Notes: generated by a model not told the origin, from the sequence alone. DNA of 64,000 nucleotides from Pegea sp. RAD2-039 (GCA_034620365.1 JAQGEQ010000332.1:496001-560000), one strand, 5' to 3'. Counted from the stretch's first letter, positions 1 to 11,739 are shown. Made by a program: numbers and translations.

Positions 1-1884
1 ACGAATTCTACGATATTACAAAATGATCATAAATACTTAACATTAGATGTCAGATTAGTTAATTAAACGCTGAATCAAGTTTCCTTACAATTTAAATGCC
101 TTACAAATTAACCCTTTCAGACATAAATTAATGATGTCAAATAAACTCAAACTTTCATTCTCAGAAATAATTCAACTATTTTAACTTAAATTAAAACTCC
201 ATTGGCTAATTTATTATATAATTTTACTAAAACTTAAAGAATCGATCAAACTACTCTATGCTTTCATATTTATTTCAATTAAATAATCATTTCACAAACT
301 GCATATAAGTAAATAAGATTGGATTAAACAACAATTTTGCAATTGGCTTTAATTTAGAATTGAAGTTAATCGACGTTTTCAGATTTAAAGCAGAGAAATA
401 TAAACATTGAAAAATTCCTACAGATTCATTTGTTTTATAAATCATAATGTATTTTATGACTAAAGACTCTAAATTTTCATATCTTTAATGTTGGAAAAGT
501 TGCTGATAACTCAGTTAAAACATAAAATAATGTGATAGCATCCAATAAGTAGTTATAATGTGTGACAATTATAAAGGCACAACTTGATTTTTCAGTGCAC
601 TCATTATACTAAATTGATTTACTTCTATTTAAAATAAAAACTTGCCTATAATACTATTTGCATTTATATGAAACATTGTTTTTGTATAATGCTTGACTAA
701 AAAATTTTACTCTATCTACTTTCAATTCTGCTTTTACCATTTTTACATCAAATTCAAATGAAAAGCCCAATAGGTATGTTTATTACTTTTGGATAGAAAG
801 ATCTTATTAAATCATCTCTTTTCATCTATAAAGCAACTTTTTGATGTAACACTCATTGTAATAATTAGTATTAAAAAACCTGTTTGCCGTCATTATATGT
901 CCCAGTTTTTATATTTCTTCAAAATCCATGCTAATTAATGCTATTAAAAAACACAACATTAAAATAATTACTTCTTTATCTGCTTTCAAAATTTATGAAA
1001 ATAATATATTTTTAAAATATATAATCCAAAGTTTAAAAAAATAATTATTTAATCACTTCGGCATATTTTTTTAGTGACCAAATTTTCTACCAAAATGTTG
1101 TAAACATTAAACCAAAGTTACTACAAAACAGTTTTAGATGTTTTATGTTACTGCCATTTGTTAATTATTTTTCTTAAGGTTATTACTTTATAAAAAGTTT
1201 AGAAATTGTTTAGTGTATAACTAAAGTTATCATTTATTATTTTCTTGTTGCTGCTGGATAGTCTTCATCAACAAAAATATATTTTTTGTTTACGTCTTAT
1301 TTATCTATTAATTGTCATGCTATTTCTAATTTTTGACCAACATTTACTGTATTAATTAAGATGAGATGAGGTATTTCAAATTTACCATTATCAGATTTGT
1401 TTAATTGGTATAATTTAATATAAGTGAATCAATAAACTTTTCACCCAAATAGTATTTTATAAAATTCCTTAATTGGTTTAAGATAAAGACTGTTATTATT
1501 AATTTTATTGTAAAAGACTTTTGATTTTTTTATAGTTTTCTTTGTTTGAAAATTAGATTATATATTAGACTTAGCTAATTTTTTTTAAATGTACTAAATC
1601 CAAAAAAAACTTGCATATTTTCATATCAGTTTTTTTTTTACTTTTTTTACAATCATAGCTAATTACTTCTGTTAGAAAAATGCAAACTTTAAATCTAGCT
1701 TTATCTAGGACTGTGTTATAAATGACAACATTGCTTAGTTAACAAAACAACTTTCGTTATAATGTAAGGGTTTTTAAATATAAAAATTCAACTATACTTT
1801 TTTATTTATGAACAGATGATTCTAGTAGTTGATGATAATTCAAAAGAGTATGCTCATAATTGATAATGTCTGAAATAGTGTAGT
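1..1884. repeat. AT-rich block alpha, copy 1 (start of higher-order unit I)
   Basis: No gene is visible. The block recurs at 29926, 46116 and 63497, and its second half also at 19200-20394. It holds a degenerate copy of the hydrophobic leader exon (about 699-771, without its ATG), a GT donor, then about 0.97 kb of extra intron-like sequence (about 801-1770) that is missing from the 6.1 kb-type units. It ends in the acceptor before the exon at about 1816, which runs straight into TPP2 sequence because the His-box segment of TPP2 is deleted here (junction near 1860). Confidence 0.85.
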
Positions 1885-1889
1885 ATAGA

Positions 1890-3135
1890 TGTCATCTAGA
1901 ACTCTTAGCTACGGAGAAGCTCGTCTTTGGCCAAACCAAGGGTAAGTTTTATTAAGAACAATTTGATCAATTTGTAAATTGTCTGAAAATTCACTTTTTT
2001 GTTTCAGAAAAGCTGTGAAAGATTCTGCAGAAACCGTCACAGAACATAAATTGATTTGTGTATGAAGTGCCAATAACAGCAGCCCTTGTGTAACCACTGT
2101 TGGTGCCCCAAGAGGGACCAGTCCTCATGTTATTGGTTTGTTGTTGTTGTTTTGTTAAAACCATCTTCTGATTTGAACTTTGAGGTGTTGCGGCCTGGCT
2201 CTCACCTGAAATGATGACCGCTGAGTACTCTATAACGGACAAAATAACGTCAAACCAGTAAATACAGGTAAACATCGACATATTCCCAACTTTCACCATT
2301 GTAGTATATATAGTTATATAGGTGTAACATTCCCAGCACCTGGTGGCGCTATCACATCTGCTCCTATTTTGACGATACAAGGTGGTCAATTGATGAATGG
2401 AACAACAATGATTTCACTAAACGCATGCGAAGGACTTGCACTTGCTCTTTCAGTTAATTAAGTAGGTGAAAACTAAAGTGTTTGAACTGTTTGTCGGTAA
2501 AGGTTGGAATTTCATCATCTGATTTGGACTTTATCTGCTGTTTAGAAGGCGTTCGTCACCACTGCAACTTTTCTAAACAGAAGTTTGAAACATATGTTCA
2601 AGGAGCTGGTCTTTTGCAGGTAATTTTCACGTGACTGACGTTTCTCGAGTTTGATTTGTCAGTTTTAGGTGGTGGAGTGAGTGGACTTTTAAAAAAATAT
2701 TCGAATCGAATTGTTTAAAAGCTTGATTTCAAGATCACAACAAAGAAAAAGACACATGGTAAGTATCAGACTGAATCGAGTAGGATTTCCTTGTTTAGTA
2801 TTTCAGGGATCTATTTCCGTTCGTTACACGAACGCAAGAAGTTGAAGTCAGTGACAGTAACTATTGAACCTACTTGGCATCCATCAGTAAGTGATTGAAT
2901 CTCCAATTGATCTCATTCAGCTTTCTGATTGCGATTGATATAGAGCAGGAAAAAAAGTTTGGATACTCATCTAAACTCTCACTGATTAGCACATCAGACC
3001 ACCTTCTCCCAATGATTTTCATGAATATTCCAATCATCGTGAAACTGTGATTGGTGAAAACAAAAAGGCTCTTGGTGCTGTTACCAGCAACGAAGCTGTT
3101 CCTATCTATGTAGCTCCACTAGTGGAGGACAAGTA
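1890..3135 (+). pseudogene. TPP2: TPP2 (tripeptidyl-peptidase II) remnant, copy 1
   Basis: TPP2 is a giant cytosolic subtilisin-type exopeptidase. Consecutive pieces follow the order of the animal protein: SYGEARLWPN (about 1908-1937), then a stretch resembling the SAGNNGP..TVGAPGGT region with an in-frame TGA, then [10 protein letters not shown] (about 2207-2236), SAPGGAIT followed by QLMNGTTM (2333-2412), the RHHC..QGAGLLQ region (2545-2620) and GIYFR to IEPTWHPS (2807-2888). Short introns separate several pieces. Stops and frame changes occur throughout. The active-site serine of the NGTSM box is threonine. The His-box segment is absent. Identification rests on recognising the family pattern; no alignment was run. 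Confidence 0.8.
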
Positions 3136-3700
3136 GAAAATTTATTTTGGTTTAAATAATAATACAGATTTATTTGTTTGTAGGATAAGAAAGAATACAA
3201 GTGGAGGATTCTATTTTATTTGATCTTTGACTCTTCCAAATGATGAAATTAGAAAGAAAGCGGTGTGTTGAAAGAGACTTCATCTACTTCACTTCTAACA
3301 CCTTTATCATTTTCATATGATAACATTTTTTCAAGTTTGTCTCAATACCTCGAAAATTTACTTAGTCGTAGGTGTTTGCTGTACAGGTCAGTTCCAGTCT
3401 CTTTCTGATTTTTATTGATATCTTGATGGTTTTTGTTATATATATATATTATATATATTTATATAATATTATATATAATTTTTGTTATTATGGTATTTGT
3501 AAACGCTTGTAAAGTTAGTTATTTTCAAATTAAGAAGATTAGCCATTAGTAGATTTACAGGTTTTTTGTAATATTTTGTTTTTACTTCTGACTGCAAAAC
3601 TAAATAGACTTCTAGAGTTTACTTGAAAGAGTTATTGAAATATTTTAATTATTAATCTGAAAACTTTAATTTCTAGGAATTGTTGTTAAAAAAACTGAAA
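3136..3700. repeat. 5' flank of CAF1 copy A
   Basis: Intergenic. A piece of about 90 bp at 3337-3425 also occurs, more complete, as the first exon region of the minus-strand Omega gene. A TA-rich microsatellite lies at about 3438-3480. A conserved 3' splice-like site (TTTCTAG, ending 3676) sits 24 nt upstream of the CAF1 ATG. Confidence 0.75.
3438..3480. repeat. TA microsatellite (one of six)
   Basis: Imperfect (TA)n tract, present at equivalent places near 9526, 15623, 21944, 33360 and 49308 with different lengths, and absent upstream of CAF1 F and H. Variable length marks the age of each duplicate. Confidence 0.85.
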
Positions 3701-4965
3701 ATGAGTTTTAGCGGACCTGTCTTGCAACCCCATCATACTGTTGAGGTGTATCAAATGAATTTAAAGCAAGCATTCGCTCAGATAAAGCTTGCTTTAATGA
3801 CATACAAAGTCATCTCAATTGTAAGTTTCTAATTATTAATAATTATTTGTAACTTTTAAACTTAAGGATCTGAACAATTCTTTTATTTTTAGGACACGGA
3901 GTTTCCCGTTGTTATATTCAAAGAACCTAGATTCTTACCCCCGGAAAAGAAATATCTTCATATTAAGAAAAATGTTGATGCTGTTAAGTTGATACAATTA
4001 GGAATCACTTTAATGATCGAAAAGGGTGAATTGGCAACACTTGTATGTTGTTGGAATTTCAATTTCCGGTTCAACATCAGGTATGTAGGAAATGATTTAC
4101 ATAGTTTTTAATGTAAATTTTTTCCATTCAAAACCAGTAAATCTCTTAATTTGTTTACAGACAAGATGCAAGCTGCCGAAAGTCCATTGAGTTTCTTCAA
4201 AGAAATGGCGGAATTAATTTTGCTGTGCCTCCAGCTGTTGGAGTAGATATTGAAGACTTTAGAAAATTTGCTGTTGAGGCAAAGCTTTGCTACAATGATT
4301 TAAACACATTTATAGTATTCCATGGGTATGTATATTTCAATTTGTTTGATTATTAATTACTTTCACCCCATATTAAATACAAGGAAAAGTTTGCTAACTA
4401 AATAAATTTGCAATTTTACCAGGCAATACGACATTTTTTCCTGTTGAAAGCCATTGCAAGATCCCTTCCGGCTAGTAGAGAAGAGTCACAAATCCTAATT
4501 CGTTCAGTTTTTGGAAAGATAATTGATTTGAAGTACATGCTTCTACACGATTACTATTTAAGTTTCTGATGTCTGCAAAATATATCTTGATTTTAACAAT
4601 TATTTAAAATCTAAGCGTAAAGGTTATGGATTACAAAGACTAGCTGATGAATTAAATGTCTCTCGGATTGGTAATGCATATTCCGCTGGAAGTGATAGCC
4701 GTTTGGCTGGAAGAACATTTTTTGTCGCCCGTGATGTAAGTATACTTAAATAAATTTAATAAGTCTAAAAAAATTTGATGCTTAAAATATAAACTCTTGT
4801 TATATTGAAATATTTAAATTGAAAAATTAAAATTTAATTTAATTTAGATTTTATTTTTGACAGATGTATCGTCTGTTCGGAAACAATCAAATACAAGCAG
4901 ACGATATGAAGATTGCTGGTTATGACTCATTTTGTTTTACAAATGACAAACATTGTTATTATTAG
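3701..4965 (+). pseudogene. CNOT7: CAF1/POP2-type deadenylase pseudogene, copy A
   Basis: Six exons can be placed at 3701-3820, 3893-4080, 4161-4325, 4423-4557, 4616-4735 and 4864-4965. The family is the catalytic deadenylase of CCR4-NOT. Exon 1 and the WNFNFRFNI region are readable. Lesions: the first box reads DTEFPVV instead of DTEFPGV. Exon 4 has six T where intact copies have seven, just after the catalytic Tyr-Asp, so the frame ends after about 165 residues. The donor after exon 4 is TTAAGT instead of GTAAGT. Exon 5 carries Tyr, not His, five residues before the last catalytic Asp. AATAAA-type signals follow the TAG. Confidence 0.88.
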
Positions 4966-5639
4966 TAAAAACATTTTCAATTTTGTATGTAATAAAATTG
5001 TTGTGTGATCTGTATTGTATAGCGTTTGATTTGTCATTAAAACACTCTTAAAACTAAATTGTTATTATTACCAAGATTTAAAAACCTGTTAAAATTTAAT
5101 TACTTCGAAGGTTGAAAGTAGCCTCAACTTTAAAATATTTACAGGAAATTAAAAAAAATATCAAACTAGTTGCTTTTAGTTATTTATTGTTTTTTAAACA
5201 TTGGATCCTATATGCAAAATAGTGTTATTTTCATAATTTTAAAAAGCAGATATCGATTGAGAATGCTTTGTTAAATGTCACCTGATAGTCATAAAGGGTA
5301 AAAACTCTCAGCATATATTTAAGAGTTTTTCAAATTTTTTAAAAGTAAAATTACTGTTTTAGTATAACAGATAACCTTTTAGTGAGGAATAATTAAACAG
5401 AAGTTAAAATTTTTCCTATGGATGACGTCAATTATCTTAAAAAAATTTTTATTAAATAAAGATATATCTATTGTGACAATGTCTGTAGTAAAATTGATAA
5501 TCAATCAAATTAACTGACAGAATAACCCAATCTAAAAAAAAAGGACAGAGTACACACGAATGATGGTGTAGATAAGGGCAAATTTGTAATAGCATTATTT
5601 AATTATGTAACTAAGAAGTAGTTTTTAATCTACCGGAGA
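4966..5639. repeat. CAF1 A 3' flank
   Basis: AT-rich sequence with a polyadenylation-like AATAAA about 25 nt after the stop and a GT-rich stretch after it. No ORF of note. The first of a series of TGACGTCA palindromes lies at 5423-5430. The block recurs after the other CAF1 copies, at full or partial length. Confidence 0.7.
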
Positions 5640-6468
5640 ATCCATGACAAGTCAATATTTCATTTTCTGATTGAAGCAGCTTCGACATCCATGTATCGAA
5701 CGTCATCATCACATGTCTTTTATCCCTAACGACGTGTAGCTACGTGGCAACGACCACAGCTTCATGGTTATCACTGGAATAAATATGGGCAGCAAATCGA
5801 CCTACATCCGACAAATTGGCGTCATTGTCCTAATGGCCAAAATTGTTTGGTTAATCAGGTGAGATGAAAAGCGCGGTGATGACGTAACTATTACTTAGTG
5901 ACGTCACAGACGAGAGGAATTTAACTTTTCTGGGCGAAATGGTGGAAACGTCGACAATTTTGAGTTCAGCAACTGACAACTCTCTCTTTATTATCGATGA
6001 ATTCGGTGAAGGAGTGATCACGTCACATGATCACGTGTCCACACTCTTCGCGACTTGGAAGAAATGCAGCTAGGTTTGTGGTTATGGTGACGTCATCTGT
6101 TTAAATGATGCATGTTATGACGTCACAGGATACGTTGATTTAAGCTTTGGGATCAATGTAGCAAGATTAGTTGGATTTCTAAAGAAGATTACTCACCTTG
6201 CTCTTTCAAATATCAATAATATTGAGCATTTTGCGATGGCTTCTGGCGTTGATGACGTAACGAAATCTGTCAGTTGATTTCTTATTAATAATTTTATTAT
6301 ATTTTTAATAAATCTTCGCAGAATGGTGTTAATTTGATGAAGAAATTTTATTGATGATGTTTCATTGTTCAAATGGAAGACTGTGACGTCAGAAGAGGGG
6401 AATTAGTGCTTGCCTTTAGTGTCAACCTGACAGACCTCACATTTTGCATCTTCATCCGTGGTGGCTAA
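5640..6468 (+). pseudogene. MSH2: MSH2 ATPase-domain remnant, copy 1
   Basis: MSH2 is the mismatch-repair MutS homologue; this is part of its C-terminal ATPase domain. The first exon-like piece (5640-5858) holds RHPC..FIPNDV, an in-frame TAG, then ITGINMGSKSTYIRQ and GVIVLMAKI: the Walker A loop with Ser for the conserved Gly before Lys. A short intron (5859-5909) ends in GACGTCACAG. The next piece (5910-6270) holds [16 protein letters not shown], the Walker B FIIDE, then SFGINVARLVGF after an internal deletion relative to the family. A TAG interrupts it near 6072. A tail (to 6468) is unassigned. Confidence 0.82.
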
Positions 6469-6705
6469 TAAAAAGAGGTGAATATCTAAGACAGATATGT
6501 TTTGTCTAAAACTTACAATTATTGTCATGTTTTTTCACATAGGTTTTTCGGTCAGCACTAGATTCTATAACAGTTATTATTATTACTTTAAAAAACTTTC
6601 AAAAAAATTTGAAGACGTCATAAGCTGATTTCTTAAATCGATTTCTTGACATCAACTAATGTTTTTATTTCTACTCATCTTCTTCTCATCACGTAATTAT
6701 TTCAG

Positions 6706-6935
6706 ATTAGCAAATAAGTTTCATCTGAAGATCGTTAGTTTGAAGATTGATTCCAGATGTATCAGGTGTAACGATCCATATGCGTGCGAATATGACGTCA
6801 TCTGTTTTTGCAGGCTGTTCAGTTGATGCGTTAAATCTGTGAGTGTTTTGATGAATATGCAAATGAGTTCGATGGAATACTTTGGGATGCGAAAAATTCC
6901 AATCTCCTTTACGACACCTAAGGACGGATTTGAAA
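6706..6935 (+). pseudogene. fragment x, possibly MSH2 core-domain exons, copy 1
   Basis: After an acceptor (TTATTTCAG) a piece reads NKFHLKI.SLKIDSR, then a short intron containing TGACGTCATCTG and ending in TTTTTGCAG, then a frame with FDEYANEVD. It loosely resembles the clamp/lever part of MSH2 just before its ATPase domain, but the match is weak and the order would be permuted. An antisense ORF over it has no family pattern. Confidence 0.35.
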
Positions 6936-7085
6936 AATATTTATTATCATGATTTTTAACAACATGATTTTTAAGTATACTCATTTTACTAAATTGATTT
7001 ACTTTTATTTAAAATGAAAAACTTCTCAATAATATTATTTGCATTTAAATGAAACATTTGTTTTTGTAGGAAGCTTGATTTAAAA

Positions 7086-7155
7086 ATGTTACTATATTTA
7101 TTTTCAATTCTTCTTTTACCATTTTTATATCAAATTCAAATGAGAAGCCAATCAG
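7086..7155 (+). other. hydrophobic leader-like exon upstream of TPP2 fragment (unit B)
   Basis: ATG at 7086 starts MLLYLFSILLLPF and continues to about 23 residues, ending at a GTATGT donor. It looks like a signal peptide or membrane anchor. A TTTTTGTAG acceptor lies 18 nt upstream. Splicing to the next acceptor (ending 7230) gives a stop after a few residues, so a product is doubtful. TPP2 proteins normally lack a signal peptide. Confidence 0.45.
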
Positions 7156-7230
7156 GTATGTTTATTTCTTTTGGATTGGAAGAGTTTTTAAATATAAAAA
7201 TTTAATTATACTTTTTTTATTTATGAACAG

Positions 7231-9224
7231 ATGATTCTAGTAGTTGAGGATAGTTCAAAAGAGTTTGTTCATAATGATGAAATCTATTTAAAGCTTCCTA
7301 TGCAAGTTTGGTTGATTGACTTTAAGGGATAAGTAAAACAGTTATGATTTTGGTTTTTACATAAAATACTTAATATTTTCAAAATAATGTAACACTTCAT
7401 AAATTCTAATAACGGAGTTAAACTAATTACAGAAGATAATATGTCATGAAGTTCATATTGTGATGCTTAGAACTAAAGATTGTTGGAGTGAAATCTTATC
7501 GTTTTAAATAGAATTCAATTATACATCAGTTTCCAGTTACTGAAGGTGAAGTCATCAACATATATTAGCCTTCTAAAATTAATCACTTGTCGAAATGATA
7601 ATCTGATTTTTTGTATTATTTTAATGTTGTAATCACATAACTTGCAATTTAAATATTTTCAATTTTTTTACTTCTGTAAGAATTTCCTGTAAAATCTTTT
7701 GATTAATTTATGTGAGACTCTTTACATTGATAGTTGTAGATGAAACAAGTGACTTCTTCTATATTTATTTATGTAAATTTTCTTGTTTCACATCAATTTT
7801 CAAGTAATCTTATGTTTCTTGTTTAGGGGGAAAAGCTAATGCAGAGGGATAATCGACAATCAAGGATTGAGATTAGTTGTTTGAAAACATGCAAATATCA
7901 CAGCGTTACTAGCATCACATGTGACACACGTTCATGCCATTACTGCTGCTCACTTTCCTGAGAATTCCGAGTTAAATAGGATTGCTCAAGCAGCTCAGAG
8001 CATTGCTATAAAGATGGGATCACTTGTCTACAAAGGAGACTGGAAGAGATTTAGCTGAAGCTGTTAGTAAAATTTTCTGTCGACACACTACTATCTCAGC
8101 AAGTATCTAATATATATCTGAAATAAAGTAGTATAGATGTCATCTAGAACTCTTAGCTGCGGAGAAGCTAGTCATTGGCCAAATAAGGGATACGTTGTAT
8201 TAACAACAATTTGATCAATTTGTAAATTGTCTGAAAATTCACTTTTTTGTTTCAGAAAGGCTGTGAAAGATTCTGCAGAAACCGTCACAGAACATAAATT
8301 GAATTGTGTATGAAGTGCCAATAACAGCAGCCCTTGCGTAATCACTGTTGGTGCCCCAGGAGGGACTAGTCCTCATAGTTATATGAATATATATATGAAT
8401 AGTTATATAGGTGTAACATTCTCAGCACCTGGTGGTGCTATCACATCTGCTCCTATTTTGACGATACAAGGTGGTCAAATGATGAATGGAACAACAATAA
8501 TGTCACTAAACGCATGCGAAGGACTTGCACTTGTTCTTTCAGTTAACTAAGCAGGTGAAAACTAAAGTGTTTGAACTGTTTGTCGGTAAAGGTTGGAATT
8601 TCATGATCTAACTTGGATTTTATCTGCTGTTTAGAAGGCGTTCGTCACCACTGCAACATTTCTAAAAAGAAGTTTGAAACATATGTTCAAGAAGCTGGTC
8701 TTTTGCTGGTATTATTCACGTAATAGATGTTTCTCTAATTTAATTTGTCAGTTTTAGGTGGTGGAGTGAGTGGACTTTTAAAAAAAATTTTCGAATCGAA
8801 TTGATTAAAAGCTTGATTTCAAGATCACAACAAACAAAAGACACATGGTCAGTATCAGACTGAATCGAGTAGGATTTCTTTGTTTAGTATTTCAGGGATC
8901 TATTTCCGTTCGTTACACGAACGCAAGAAGTTGAAGTCAGTGACAGTAACTATTGAACCTACTTGGCATCCATCAGTAAGTGATTGAATCTCCAATTGAT
9001 CTCATTCAGCTTTCTTATTGCAATTGATGTAGAATAGGAAGAAAAGTTTGGATACTCATCTAAACTCTCACTGATTAGCACATCAGACTACCTTCTCCCA
9101 TTGATTTTCATGAATATTCCAATCATCGTGAAACTGTGATTGGTGAAAACAAAAAGGCTCTTGGTGCTGTTATCAGCAACGAAGCTGTTCCTATCTATGT
9201 AGCTCCACTAGTGGAGGACAAGTA
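7231..9224 (+). pseudogene. TPP2: TPP2 remnant, copy 2 (His-box segment present)
   Basis: This copy keeps the segment missing from copy 1. At about 7903-8050 it reads ASHVTHVHAITAAHFPENS, the catalytic-His box (GTHV in the family), and after a frameshift ETGRDLAEAV. Then come SCGEASHWPN, the TVGAPGGT box, a deletion of about 190 bp that removes the AEYS region (near 8380), and SAPGGAIT/QLMNGTTIM with Thr in place of the active-site Ser. The RHHC piece and the GIYFR to IEPTWHPS exon follow. Multiple stops are present. It is nearly identical to copy 3. Confidence 0.82.
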
Positions 9225-9792
9225 GAAAATTTAATTTGGTTTAAATAATAATACAGATTTATTTTTTTTAGGATCAGAAAGAATACAAGTGAAGGATTCT
9301 ATTTTATTTGATCTTTGACTCTTCCAAATGATGAAGTTAGAAAGAAAGCAGTGTGTTGAAAGAGACTTCATCTACTTCACTTCTAACACCTTTATCATTT
9401 TCATATGATAACATTTTTTCAAGTTTGTCTCAATACCTGGAAAATTTAATTAGTTGTAGGTGTTTGCTGTACAGGTCAGTCCTGTTCTCTTTCTGATTTT
9501 TATTGATATCTTGATGTTTTTTGTTATATATATACATATATTATATATATTTATATTATATTATATATAATTTTTGTTATTATGGTATTTGTAAACGCTT
9601 ATAAAGTTAGTTATTTTCAAATTAAGAAGATTAGCCATTAGTAGATTTAGAGTTTTATTCTAATATTTTGTTTTTACTTCTGACTGCAAAACTAAATAGA
9701 CTTCTAGAGCTTACTTCAAAGAGTTATTGAGATATTATAATTATTAATCTGAAAACTTTATTTTCTAGGAATTGTATTTTAAAAAACTGAAA
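9225..9792. repeat. 5' flank of CAF1 copy B
   Basis: Same layout as the flank of copy A: Omega-exon-like element (about 9420-9515), TA microsatellite (about 9526-9570), conserved TTTTCTAG site 24 nt before the ATG. Confidence 0.7.
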
Positions 9793-11065
9793 ATGAGTTT
9801 TAGCAGACCTGTCTTGCAACCCCATCATACTGTTGAGGTGTATCAAATGAATTTAAAGCAAGCATTCGCTCAGATAAAGCTTGCTTTAGTGACATACAAA
9901 GTCATCTCAATTGTAAGTTTCTAATTATTAATAATTATTTGTAACTTTTAAACTTTTAAACTTAAGGATCTGTACAATTCTTTTATTTTTAGGACACGGA
10001 GTTTCCCGGCGTTATATTCAAAGAACCTAGATTCTTACTCCCGGAAAAGAAATATCTTCATATTAAGAAAAATGTTGATGCTGTTAAGTTGATACAATTA
10101 GGAATCACTTTAATGAACGAAAAGGGTGAATTGGCAACACCTGTATGTTGTTGGAATTTTAATTTCCGGTTCAACATCAGGTATGTAGGAAATAATTTAC
10201 ATAGTTTTTAATGTAAATGTTGTAGAATCAAAACCAGTAAATTTCTTAATTTGTCTACAGACAAGATGCAAGCTGCCGAAAGTCCATTGAGTTTCTTCAA
10301 AGAAATGGCGGAATTAATTTTGCTGTGCTTCCTGCTGTTGGAGTAGATATTGAAGACTTTAGAAAATTTGCTGTTGAGGCAAAGCTTTGCTACAATGGTT
10401 TAACACATTTATAGCATTCCATGGGTGTGTATATTTCAATTTGTTTGATTATTAATTACTTTAATCCCATATTAAATACTAGGAAAACCCTTGCTAACAA
10501 AATAAATTTGCAATTTAACCAGGCAATACGACATTTTTTCCTGTTGAAAGCCATTGCAAGATCACTTCCGGCCAGTAGAGAAGAATCACAAATCCTAATT
10601 CGTTTAGTTTTTGGAAAGATAATTGATTTGAAGTACATGCTTTTACACGATTACAATGTAAGTTTATGATGTATGCAAAATATATCCTGATTTTAACAAT
10701 TATTTAAAATCTAAGTGTAAACGTTATGGATTACAAAGACTAGCTGATGAATTAAATGTCTCTCGGATTGGTACTGCATATTCTGCTGGAAGGGATAGCA
10801 GTTTGGCTGGAAGAACATTTTTTGTCGCCCGTGATGTAAGTATACTTAAATAAATTTAATAAGTCTAAAAAAAATTTGATGCTTAAAATATAAACTCTTA
10901 ATATATTGAAATATTTAACTTGAAAAATTAAAATTTAATTTACTTTAGATTTTATTTTTGACAGATGTATCGTCTGTTGGAAACGTTCAAATACAAGCAG
11001 ACGATTTGAAGATTGCTGGTTATGACTCATTTTGTTTTAAAAATGGCAAACATTGTTATTATTAG
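9793..11065 (+). pseudogene. CNOT7: CAF1/POP2-type deadenylase pseudogene, copy B
   Basis: Exons at 9793-9912, 9993-10180, 10261-10424, 10523-10657, 10716-10835 and 10965-11065. Exons 1-2 are clean, with DTEFPGV and the [11 protein letters not shown] segment. Lesions: one A is lost in exon 3 (near 10397-10402), giving an early TAG. Exon 4 has six T instead of seven after Tyr-Asp. Exon 6 has lost a C (CTGTTGGAAAC). A downstream ORF (10421-10669) is only the shifted exon 4 read through its intron. The exon 3 and 4 lesions are shared with copy D. Confidence 0.88.
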
Positions 11066-11739
11066 TAAAAACATTTTCAATTTTGTATGTAAATAAATTG
11101 TTGTGTGATCTGTATTCTATAGCGTTTGATTTGTCATTAAAACACTCCTAAATGTAAATTGTTATTATTACCAAGATTTAAAAACCTGTTAAAACTTAAT
11201 TACTTCGAAAGTTGAAAGTAGCCCCAACTTTAAAATATTTACAGGAAATTATAAAAAATATCAAACAAGTTGCTTTTAGTTATTTATTGTTTTTTAAACA
11301 TTGGATCCTATATGCAAAATAGTGTTATTTTCATAATTTTACAAAGCAGATATCGATTGAGATTGATTTGTTAAATGTCACCTGATAGTCATAAAGGGTA
11401 AAAACTCTCTGCATATATTTAAGAGTTTGTGAAAATTCTTAAAAGTAAAATTACTTTTTTAGTATAACAGATAACCTTTTAGTGAGAAATAATTAAACCG
11501 AAGTTAAAATTTTTCCAATGGATGACGTCAATTATCTTAAAAAACTTTTATTAAATGAAGATATATCTATTGTGACAATTTCTGTAGTAAAATTGATAAT
11601 CAATCAAATTAACTGACAGAATAACCCAATCTAAAAAAAAAAGGACAGAGTACACACGAATGATGGTTTAGATAAGGGCAAATTGGTAATAGCATTATTT
11701 AATTATGTAACTAAGAAGTAGTTTTTAATCTACCGGAGA
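11066..11739. repeat. CAF1 B 3' flank
   Basis: AT-rich, no gene seen. AATAAA about 30 nt after the stop. Nearly identical to 23464-24010. Confidence 0.7.

Noticed and set aside
1991-2389. Minus-strand Gln-rich ORF of 132 codons (also at 20497, 31916, 48113)
   Set aside because: Lies antisense to the TPP2 remnant, whose sense frames show family motifs (AEYS, TVGAPGG). The QQQQ run is just the complement of a GTT repeat, and the ORF is conserved only because the DNA is duplicated.
6721-6984. Minus-strand ORFs over fragment x (also 18826, 25217, 56110)
   Set aside because: Antisense to a stretch with acceptor, donor and a sense frame; endings differ between copies and no family is recognised.
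10456-10638. Minus-strand ORF in CAF1 copy B (also 22853 in D, 39856 in F)
   Set aside because: Antisense shadows of exon 4 or exon 3 of CAF1.
10421-10669. 82-codon plus-strand ORF (also 22818)
   Set aside because: Shifted exon 4 of CAF1 copies B and D read from intron 3; not a separate gene.
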